Positions 1-5,107 of a stretch of 5,234 bases of DNA are shown one piece after another. Source of the DNA: Streptomyces sp. NRRL F-5126. GTDB taxonomy: Bacteria > Actinomycetota > Actinomycetes > Streptomycetales > Streptomycetaceae. The number at the start of each line of letters is the position of its first letter. Position 1 is the first letter of the stretch. The DNA lies in NCBI RefSeq assembly GCF_000721265.1, contig NZ_JOFZ01000023.1, forward strand, positions 1-5,234, written 5' to 3'. Both the position numbers and the translations under genes were made by a program. The notes beneath the pieces are model-generated. The model did no database searches. It was not told the DNA's origin and saw nothing but the letters and a program-made list of their open reading frames with translations.

Positions 1-106
1 CGGCCCCGACACCCCCATCATCACCACCGACGCCCGCCACCGCGCCGACGCCAAGAGCGGACTCATCACCCTCGTCGAACACGCCCTCATGGCACGACTC
101 AAGTAG
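1..106 (+). CDS. cvnD: C-terminal end of a CvnD-type GTPase of the preceding conservon (5' truncated by window edge)
   Basis: Reading from base 2, 34 codons are open and end at TAG 104-106. The peptide contains PIITTDARHRADAK followed by LITLVEHALMARLK. In CvnD-family small GTPases (the DUF/ATP-GTP-binding proteins at the end of actinobacterial conservons), the chain ends with a strand leading into a 'xxDAR' turn and a final amphipathic helix with the pattern L-hydrophobic-x-L-V-E-H/Y-x-L. This fragment matches that pattern, so I infer the last ~34 residues of such a GTPase. The G-domain motifs lie outside the window and cannot be checked. It would be the last gene of an upstream conservon on the same strand, 343 bp before the next cvnA. 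The family call rests on a short tail pattern; an unrelated protein is possible but unlikely given the neighbours. Confidence 0.72.
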   Translation, partial: GPDTPIITTDARHRADAKSGLITLVEHALMARLK

Positions 107-141
107 CCCTGCCTACGGCGGTTGCTGTACGTGTCAGTAAC

Positions 142-171
142 GGTGGGCTGTGTCTTCGGACACGGCCCACC
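142..171 (+). terminator. Probable transcription terminator: 13-bp hairpin with cUUCGg tetraloop
   Basis: Left arm 142-154 pairs with right arm 159-171 over 13 bp with a single T-G wobble (149/164). The loop is TTCG at 155-158, closed by C154-G159, the very stable cUUCGg tetraloop arrangement. It begins 35 bp after the TAG of the upstream GTPase gene. No T-run follows, which is common for Streptomyces terminators. I infer that it ends the upstream conservon transcript; partial read-through into the next cvnA is possible. Confidence 0.72.
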
Positions 172-335
172 ACCACGTTCATAACGTTTCGACAGAGAAT
201 TCACCACCTCCCGACACGCGGTGCGGTCGGCCGGTTTCCCTGCGCTCACCAACCTCTCGCCATTTTGGCGGAACTCACCCCTTACGCCCGCTTTATCTGC
301 GGCTTGGATCACTCGGAATGGCTGGTTCCCGGTGT

Positions 336-365
336 TTGGAACACAGCCGTGACACATGCTGGAAT
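336..365 (+). promoter_or_regulatory. Weak candidate -35/-10 promoter for cvnA
   Basis: TTGGAA at 336-341 and TGGAAT at 360-365 are separated by 18 bp; each matches the sigma-70 consensus at 4 of 6 positions. It would place transcription start near 372, about 78 bases before the cvnA GTG. The -35 box overlaps the right arm of the GTTCC/GGAAC inverted repeat. Other weak pairs can be drawn in this region, so this is only a candidate. Confidence 0.18.
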
Positions 366-407
366 TCGACGGCTCCCGAGTGGTTGCGGTACGGCCCGAA
401 ACGAGAA

Positions 408-428
408 ACGGCACAGCGCAGGTGCCGT
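408..428 (+). promoter_or_regulatory. 7-bp inverted repeat directly upstream of the cvnA ribosome binding site
   Basis: Arms 408-414 (ACGGCAC) and 422-428 (GTGCCGT) are perfectly complementary around a 7-base loop. The right arm ends four bases before the GAGAGG ribosome binding site. It could be an operator or a small leader hairpin modulating translation. At this GC content, repeats of this size arise often by chance. Confidence 0.25.
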
Positions 429-432
429 CGCC

Positions 433-438
433 GAGAGG
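433..438 (+). promoter_or_regulatory. Ribosome binding site that fixes the cvnA start at GTG 450
   Basis: GAGAGG lies 11 bases before GTG 450-452. The upstream in-frame candidates GTG 150 (inside the terminator hairpin) and ATG 318 lack a comparable site and would add a cysteine-rich segment unlike the rest of the protein. Confidence 0.6.
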
Positions 439-449
439 TTGTTGGTCGA

Positions 450-3400
450 GTGAGGCGAAGCAAGACGGGCTCCGCTGAGGAGGCGCGGGGCGGTCCCGCC
501 GCACCCCCGCGTGCGGCCGTGCCGCCCGCCGCCCCGACCGGGCCGTCGTCCACCGGATCCACCAGCAGGCTCGCCCCGCGCAACTGGCGGGTGCCGACGC
601 GGCTCAACGCGATCCTCCTGCTGCCGGTCCTGGTCGGCCTCGTCATGGGCGGCTTCCAGGTCAAGGCGTCCGTGGACACCTGGCACGAGGCGCAGGACGC
701 CGAGCGCGCCGCCCTGGTCGTACGGGCCGCGTCCGACTACAGCCAGGCGCTGCTGAACGAGCGCGACCTGACCGCTCGGCCGCTGCTCACCGGCCACCGC
801 GACGACCCCGTCGTCGCGAAGACACGCGCGGCGACCGACGCGGCGAAGAAGCGGTTCGACGCCGTGGTGCGCAGCATGCCCCACGAGCCGCGCCTGCAGC
901 GGCGGCTGTCCCTCTTCCGTGCCGTGGAGCCGAAGCTCGCCCAACTGCGCAAGGTGGCGTACAGCGAATCCATCGAGACGCCCGACAAGAGCGGCGGGCA
1001 CGGCGGACCCGTGGCCACGCAGGAGGGCTACGTCCAGGTCCAGCACTCGCTGATGGAGTTCTCCAACGAGCTGGGCCTCGGCACGGGCAACATCACGAGC
1101 TACGGCCGCACCCTGTACGCGATCCAGCTGGCGAAGGCCGCGGAGTCGCTGCAGCGCTCGATCGGCATGGAACTGCTGGTCAGGCCCAGCCACAAGGCGG
1201 ACATCAGGTCGGGCCAGCTGGTCGCCCTCAACTCGTACGCGTACCTGGAGGGCATCTCCGTCCAGGAGTACGAGTCGGGCGGCACCGCCGCCGACACGAA
1301 GCGGCTGACAGCCGTGATGAAGAAGGTCGCGGCGCAGGGCGCGCCCGAGGGCGCCGCGTCCACCGATGTCACTCCCCCGTCGAGCGCCGGCTCCTCCGTG
1401 CTCGACGGCATGGTCGCGGCGATCGGCTCGGGCAAGGGCCCCGACGACCTCAAGGCGGCGGGCATCACCCCGGCGACCTGGATGGCCGCCTCCACCGCCA
1501 AGTTCGACGGTTACACCACGATCGAGAAGGGCCTTGTCGACAAGGCCGTGGACGACGCGGGCGACATCGCGTCGGGCGCGCGCAGGGACGCCGTCGTGAA
1601 CGGCGCGGGAGTACTGGTCGCGCTGCTGCTGGCGTTCCTGCTCGCCGGGCTGATGGCGCGGCAGATGAGCCGCGCGATGCGATCGCTGCGCACGGCTGCC
1701 TTCGACGTCGCCGAGCAGCGGCTGCCGCGCGTGGTCGACCAGCTCTCCCGGACGGAACCGAACGCCCACCCCGAGCGGATGGCCACACGGGTCGCCGCGA
1801 TCCCGATCGACTCGCGCGACGAGATCGGCGAGGTCGCGCGCGCCTTCGACCAGGTGCACCGGGAGGCGGTGCGCCTCGCCGCCGAGCAGGCGATGCTTCG
1901 CGGCAATGTCAACGCCATCTTCACAAACCTTTCGCGACGTAACCAGTCGCTGATCGAGGGGCAGCTGACCCTCATCACCGAGCTGGAGAACCACCAGGAC
2001 GATCCCGAGCAGTTGGAGAGCCTCTTCCGCCTCGACCACCTGGCGACCCGGATGCGGCGCAACGGCGAGAACCTGCTGGTCCTCGCCGGCGAGGAGCCGG
2101 GCCGCCGGTGGAACCAGCCGGTGCCGCTTGTCGACGTGCTCAGGGCCGCGGCCTCCGAGGTGCAGTCCTACGAGCGGATCGAGATGGCCGGCCTGCCGGA
2201 AGCCGAGATACACGGCAAGGCAGTGACCGACCTGGTGCACCTGCTCGCGGAGCTGCTGGAGAACGCGACGTCGTTCTCGTCCCCGCAGACGAAGGTGCGG
2301 GTCACCGCCACGAGGCTGCCCGACCGCCGGATGATGATCGAGATCCACGACAAGGGCATCGGCCTGACCGCGGAGGACTTCGCGGACATCAACCACAAGC
2401 TGGCCAACCCGCCGGTGGTGGACGTCGAGGTCTCCCAGCGCATGGGCCTGTTCGTGGTCGGCCGCCTGGCCGACCGCCATGGCATCCGCGTCCAGCTGCG
2501 CCCCTCGGGCGAGCAGGCGGGCACCACCTCGCTGGTGATGCTGCCGGACGCGATCACGCACGGCGGCGGCGCCGAGGCGCCGGAGGAAGGTTTCACCGTC
2601 TCGGGCATGATCCCGCAGGCGCCGCCTTCGGCCACCCAGGTGACCGCCCACGGCAGCGGCCCGATGCTGACCGCCGCACAGCTCGGCTTCGACGACTCGC
2701 GGTACGAGCAGTCCACGGCCGCGCCGGAGGCCAGGACGCTCGACCCCGTCAACCGCACGTTGATGCGGGAGGAGCGGCGCGCGGCCGTCGAGGCAGCTCC
2801 CGACCGCGCCGCGCCCGAGCTCGCGCCCGGCGCCGAGCCGCCGCCCGGCACGTACGAGCAGGGCTACGGACAGGGCTACCGGGAGCACGGTTACGAGCAG
2901 CAGGGATACGGACAGCAGGCGTACGGCCAAGAGGGTTACGTGGAACAGGCCTTCGACGGGCAGGGCTACGGCGGTCAGGCGTACGACCCGGGTGTCCAGG
3001 GCGAGCAGCCGCAGGACCCGTACGGCGACGGGCGGCCCTACCCCGGCGGGCAGCAGGGCGGGGAGCCGGGACAGGGCGCCGCATACGGGGACTACCTGAC
3101 GGGCGCCGACGGCTACCGGCAGAGCGGCTGGGACGAACCCCTCGAACCCCCGCGCGCGGATACGTGGACGGACGGCGCGGCGTACGCGGTGCCCCAGGAG
3201 CCCGCCCCCGCACAGGAGCCGGAGTCCGACCCCGACGCGGACGACGCTCGGCGGACGGGCCCCGAGCGCTCAGGACCGGGCCCCTCCCCCAGCGCGAGCC
3301 ACACGCTGACCGACGCCGGACTGCCGCGGCGCGGTGCCGCGCGACCGCCCCAGGAGGCGTGGACGACGGACCCCGGCACGGCCGGCTCCGCGGGACCGGC

Positions 3401-3758
3401 GGGAGTGCCCCCGCAGCCTGCGCCGGATGGGCACAATGGAACCAGCGCGGCCGAAGGCCCCGAGGACCCGGGCTCGTCGACGAACGACGAGCGCTTCCGC
3501 AGGGCCGGCGAGCTGCGCGAGCCGAAGGCCGGCGGGGTCACTCCGTCGGGGCTGCCGAAGCGGGTGCCCAGGGCCAACCTGGTCGCGGGCACCGCGGAGC
3601 AGGCCCCGAAGGAGGGCCCGCAGGTCTCCCGGGCTCCGGAGGACGTACGCGGCAGGCTGAGCAACCTGCGCAGCGGGGTGCAGCGGGGCCGCAACGCGGG
3701 AGCGGACACGAACAGACCGGGCCACGGCCCGGGCAGTATCTACAACCAGGAGCGTTAG
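450..3758 (+). CDS. cvnA: CvnA: membrane sensor histidine kinase-like protein with NIT domain, HAMP and HATPase (conservon sensor)
   Basis: From GTG 450 the product is 1102 residues, beginning MRRSKTG. Visible order: a short Pro/Ala-rich cytoplasmic tail; membrane segment 1 (~52-71); an extracytoplasmic NIT-type (nitrate/nitrite-sensing family) helical domain (~75-378, with NERD at 103-106 and two flexible inserts near 175-190 and 299-321); membrane segment 2 (~381-403); HAMP (~404-475, DEIGE at 457-461); a dimerisation-like helical region containing LDHLATRM, H530 being the candidate phospho-acceptor; and a HATPase domain (~590-700) with N-box ELLENAT (N605), DKGIGL (634-639) and MGLFVVGRL (665 on). 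The tail ~701-1102 is disordered, with Gly-Tyr-Gln repeats and GLPRR (957) and GLPKR (1034) motifs. There is no classical HE.RTPL H-box and no response regulator nearby. In the conservon model it is the receptor for CvnB, CvnC and CvnD. The actual ligand is unknown; the NIT label does not prove nitrate sensing. Confidence 0.9.
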   Translation: MRRSKTGSAEEARGGPAAPPRAAVPPAAPTGPSSTGSTSRLAPRNWRVPTRLNAILLLPVLVGLVMGGFQVKASVDTWHEAQDAERAALVVRAASDYSQALLNERDLTARPLLTGHRDDPVVAKTRAATDAAKKRFDAVVRSMPHEPRLQRRLSLFRAVEPKLAQLRKVAYSESIETPDKSGGHGGPVATQEGYVQVQHSLMEFSNELGLGTGNITSYGRTLYAIQLAKAAESLQRSIGMELLVRPSHKADIRSGQLVALNSYAYLEGISVQEYESGGTAADTKRLTAVMKKVAAQGAPEGAASTDVTPPSSAGSSVLDGMVAAIGSGKGPDDLKAAGITPATWMAASTAKFDGYTTIEKGLVDKAVDDAGDIASGARRDAVVNGAGVLVALLLAFLLAGLMARQMSRAMRSLRTAAFDVAEQRLPRVVDQLSRTEPNAHPERMATRVAAIPIDSRDEIGEVARAFDQVHREAVRLAAEQAMLRGNVNAIFTNLSRRNQSLIEGQLTLITELENHQDDPEQLESLFRLDHLATRMRRNGENLLVLAGEEPGRRWNQPVPLVDVLRAAASEVQSYERIEMAGLPEAEIHGKAVTDLVHLLAELLENATSFSSPQTKVRVTATRLPDRRMMIEIHDKGIGLTAEDFADINHKLANPPVVDVEVSQRMGLFVVGRLADRHGIRVQLRPSGEQAGTTSLVMLPDAITHGGGAEAPEEGFTVSGMIPQAPPSATQVTAHGSGPMLTAAQLGFDDSRYEQSTAAPEARTLDPVNRTLMREERRAAVEAAPDRAAPELAPGAEPPPGTYEQGYGQGYREHGYEQQGYGQQAYGQEGYVEQAFDGQGYGGQAYDPGVQGEQPQDPYGDGRPYPGGQQGGEPGQGAAYGDYLTGADGYRQSGWDEPLEPPRADTWTDGAAYAVPQEPAPAQEPESDPDADDARRTGPERSGPGPSPSASHTLTDAGLPRRGAARPPQEAWTTDPGTAGSAGPAGVPPQPAPDGHNGTSAAEGPEDPGSSTNDERFRRAGELREPKAGGVTPSGLPKRVPRANLVAGTAEQAPKEGPQVSRAPEDVRGRLSNLRSGVQRGRNAGADTNRPGHGPGSIYNQER
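2851..2990 (+). repeat. Gly-Tyr-Gln repeat tract in the CvnA tail
   Basis: Residues ~802-845 of CvnA repeat short units of the type G-Y-[GE]-Q, with nine tyrosines in 44 residues. At DNA level, CAGGGCTACG-like words recur imperfectly. Tyrosine richness continues more sparsely to about residue 886. This is a low-complexity, presumably disordered segment between the HATPase domain and the conserved C-terminal motifs. Such tracts commonly vary in copy number between strains. Confidence 0.8.
3748..3752 (+). promoter_or_regulatory. Ribosome binding site that fixes the cvnB start at GTG 3760
   Basis: AGGAG within the last codons of cvnA lies 7 bases before GTG 3760. The alternative ATG at 3769 would be 16 bases away, too far. 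Confidence 0.75.
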
Positions 3759-3759
3759 T

Positions 3760-4182
3760 GTGAGCCCGATGAGCCAGGCGGCGCAGAATCTCAACTGGTT
3801 GATCACCAATTTCGTGGACAACACCCCCGGGGTGTCCCACACCGTGGTGGTCTCCGCCGACGGACTGCTGCTGGCCATGTCCGAGGGCTTCCCGCGGGAC
3901 CGTGCCGATCAGCTCGCCGCAGTGGCGTCCGGGCTGACCTCGCTGACGGCGGGGGCGTCCAGGATCTTCGAGGGCGGCGCCGTCAACCAGACGGTGGTCG
4001 AGATGGAGAGGGGTTTCCTGTTCATCATGTCCATCTCCGACGGCTCGTCGCTCGCCGTGCTCGCCCACCCGGAGGCCGACATCGGCCTCGTCGGGTACGA
4101 AATGGCACTGCTCGTCGACCGCGCGGGCACAGTACTCACACCGGACCTCCGCGCCGAACTCCAGGGAAGTCTTCTCAACTGA
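3760..4182 (+). CDS. cvnB: CvnB: roadblock/LC7 domain protein
   Basis: The product is 140 residues, normal for the family. The roadblock/LC7 fold is visible: an N-terminal helix (NLNWLITNFVDNTPG, 10-24), strand HTVVVSADGLLLA (27-39), a helix (~45-66), strands VNQTVVEMERGFLFIMSI (75-92) and SSLAVLAHP (96-104), and a final helix beginning DIGLVGYEM (107-115). The family includes MglB, which acts on the GTPase MglA; in conservons CvnB is reported to associate with the sensor CvnA. I therefore infer a cytosolic adaptor, or regulator of the CvnD nucleotide cycle, docked at the membrane. The gene starts one base after the cvnA stop, with its ribosome binding site inside cvnA, so the two are translationally coupled. 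There is no cysteine, signal peptide or membrane segment. Confidence 0.95.
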   Translation: MSPMSQAAQNLNWLITNFVDNTPGVSHTVVVSADGLLLAMSEGFPRDRADQLAAVASGLTSLTAGASRIFEGGAVNQTVVEMERGFLFIMSISDGSSLAVLAHPEADIGLVGYEMALLVDRAGTVLTPDLRAELQGSLLN

Positions 4183-4198
4183 GAGACAGTGCGCTTCC

Positions 4199-4227
4199 CG
4201 CCACCGCACCATTAAGGTGCGGTGGCG
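4199..4227 (+). promoter_or_regulatory. Perfect 12-bp hairpin in the cvnB-cvnC spacer
   Basis: Arms 4199-4210 and 4216-4227 pair perfectly over 12 bp around the loop ATTAA (4211-4215). It starts 16 bp after the cvnB stop. No T-run follows. It could be a partial terminator, an RNA-stabilising 3' end for the cvnA-cvnB message, or a processing site. The cvnC start lies 50 bp downstream, so full termination here would need a separate cvnC promoter. Confidence 0.75.
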
Positions 4228-4251
4228 CGGTGCCGCAGGGATGCGGTACCG
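4228..4251 (+). promoter_or_regulatory. Second hairpin, immediately abutting the first, with a GGGA (GNRA-type) loop
   Basis: Arms 4228-4237 and 4242-4251 pair over 10 bp with one G-T wobble (4232/4247), around the loop GGGA. It begins at the very next base after the first hairpin and ends 13 bases before the cvnC ribosome binding site. In RNA, GGGA fits the stable GNRA tetraloop class. Its function is inferred only: intra-operon attenuation, or control of cvnC translation. Confidence 0.6.
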
Positions 4252-4264
4252 GCAGCCGGCAGTC

Positions 4265-4274
4265 GGAGGAGGAG
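4265..4274 (+). promoter_or_regulatory. Strong ribosome binding site that fixes the cvnC start at GTG 4277
   Basis: GGAGGAGGAG contains overlapping AGGAGG/GGAGG cores 4-7 bases before GTG 4277. The upstream in-frame GTG 4217 and ATG 4241 both lie inside the hairpins and have no ribosome binding site of this quality. Confidence 0.8.
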
Positions 4275-4276
4275 AA

Positions 4277-5107
4277 GTGGCGACACACCCAGACGGGTAC
4301 CCCCATGACGGGGCCCGGCGGTTCCCCGGTGACCCAGGCCCGCGCCGCACTGGACCCGGCGCCGCGGCGACGGGTGGCCGCCCCGACGACGGGTCGTACC
4401 CGGACATGCGCGCGAACGACGACCCGTACGGCGGACGCTACCCGGGCGGGCCGGCCGGCTACCCGGCCGAGGACCCCCGCACCGGATACCGGGCCGGCGG
4501 GTACGAGGGCGGCGGGTACGAGGGGGGTCAGGGCGGCTACCCGTCCTACCCGGGGCACCCCGTGGCGCAGAACGGATACCCGGACGGGCGAATCACCCGC
4601 CCCGGCGCCCAGGGCGGCTACCCCGGCGTGCCCTCCGAGGAGCGCCCCGACGGCGCCCACCGGGCGCCCATGCCACCGCAGGGCCCCTTCGATCAGCCGC
4701 GGCGCCGCATCGAGCCGGTCGCTCCCCGGCGGGCGCCCGAGCCCACCAGGGAGCCCGTGGGCCCGCACAACCCCCTGGTGCGCCCGTACGCCATGACGGG
4801 AGGCCGCACCAGGCCCCGCTACCAGCTCGCCATGGAGGCGCTGGTCTCCACGACGGCCGACCTGTCCGCGCTGCACGGGCAACTGCCCGAGCACCAGCGG
4901 ATCTGCCGTCTCTGCCTTGAGGTCAAGTCGGTCGCCGAGATCTCGGCGCTGCTCTCGATCCCCCTCGGCGTCACCCGGATCCTCGTCGCCGACCTGGCCG
5001 AGGCCGGACTCGTCGCCATCCATCAGCCCGGCGGTGACGAGTCCGCCGGCGGCCAACCAGATGTGACACTGCTCGAAAGGGTGCTCAGTGGACTTCGAAA
5101 GCTCTAG
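4277..5107 (+). CDS. cvnC: CvnC: DUF742 protein with long disordered N-terminus
   Basis: From GTG 4277 the product is 276 residues. The C-terminal ~110 residues are the DUF742 domain: LVRPYAMTGGRTRP (167-180), then a winged-helix-like core with EHQRICRLC (205-213), EVKSVAEISALLSIPLGVTR (215-234) and VADLAEAGLV (237-246). The segment SVAEIS...PLGVTRILVADL resembles a helix-turn-helix, but DNA binding is not established for the family; conservon work treats it as a member of the membrane-associated complex. Residues 1-160 are Gly/Pro/Tyr/Arg-rich and presumably disordered, making the protein about twice the length of a bare DUF742 protein (~120-130 residues). The only cysteines are C210 and C213, forming CxxC. 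It is separated from cvnB by 94 bp with two hairpins, and its last 20 bp overlap cvnD. Confidence 0.92.
   Translation: MATHPDGYPHDGARRFPGDPGPRRTGPGAAATGGRPDDGSYPDMRANDDPYGGRYPGGPAGYPAEDPRTGYRAGGYEGGGYEGGQGGYPSYPGHPVAQNGYPDGRITRPGAQGGYPGVPSEERPDGAHRAPMPPQGPFDQPRRRIEPVAPRRAPEPTREPVGPHNPLVRPYAMTGGRTRPRYQLAMEALVSTTADLSALHGQLPEHQRICRLCLEVKSVAEISALLSIPLGVTRILVADLAEAGLVAIHQPGGDESAGGQPDVTLLERVLSGLRKL
4397..4621 (+). repeat. Gly-Tyr-Pro low-complexity tract in the CvnC N-terminus
   Basis: Residues 41-115 of CvnC hold eleven tyrosines, mostly in GYP, RYPG, GYEGG or GYR contexts. GGGTACGAGG-type words recur at DNA level around 4499-4530. The tract is predicted to be disordered from composition, and resembles in style the Gly-Tyr tract in the CvnA tail. 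Confidence 0.75.
5076..5081 (+). promoter_or_regulatory. Ribosome binding site for cvnD inside cvnC
   Basis: AAAGGG lies 6 bases before GTG 5088. An in-frame TGA at 5064-5066, with no other start codon between it and 5088, makes this start unambiguous. Confidence 0.65.

Larger units (their letters stand above)
172..449 (+). promoter_or_regulatory. Non-coding promoter/leader region of the second conservon
   Basis: This stretch is open in the cvnA frame from a GTG at 150, but its composition is not that of the gene. It would encode four cysteines and many His/Trp/Arg, whereas the rest of CvnA has no cysteine, and it is visibly less GC-rich. Small structures seen are: a 5-bp inverted repeat around CAT at 175-187; a GTTCC/GGAAC inverted repeat at 325-342; GGAA words at 315, 338 and 361, spaced 23 bp apart; and a 7-bp inverted repeat at 408-428 just before the ribosome binding site. 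A weak sigma-70-like pair is TTGGAA (336-341) and TGGAAT (360-365) with an 18-bp spacer, 4 of 6 matches in each box. A promoter somewhere here is likely because a terminator precedes it, but its exact position is not established. Confidence 0.5.

Noticed and set aside
309..2930. Long minus-strand open frame of 873 codons opposite cvnA
   Set aside because: Its product is Arg/Gly/Val/His-rich with no recognisable domain. It mirrors the GC-biased codon pattern of cvnA, whose plus-strand product has clear domains.
2851..2990. Repeat tract considered as a CRISPR-like or mobile-element repeat
   Set aside because: The repeats are short, imperfect, in frame and encode Gly-Tyr-Gln low complexity; there are no spacers of constant length.
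2108..3763. Long plus-strand open frame of 551 codons in another frame of cvnA
   Set aside because: The Arg/Gly/Ala/Pro-rich translation is typical of a +1 shadow in very GC-rich DNA. cvnA continues through this region to conserved C-terminal motifs.
4203..4247. Possible bistable switch between the two spacer hairpins, because TGCGGT occurs in both right arms
   Set aside because: The alternative pairings are only about 6 bp (4203-4208 with 4242-4247; 4218-4223 with 4232-4237), far weaker than the 12- and 10-bp stems. Two independent hairpins are more likely.
4217..4276. Upstream in-frame start for cvnC at GTG 4217 (20 extra residues)
   Set aside because: This start sits in the right arm of a perfect hairpin, and GGAGGAGGAG directly precedes GTG 4277.
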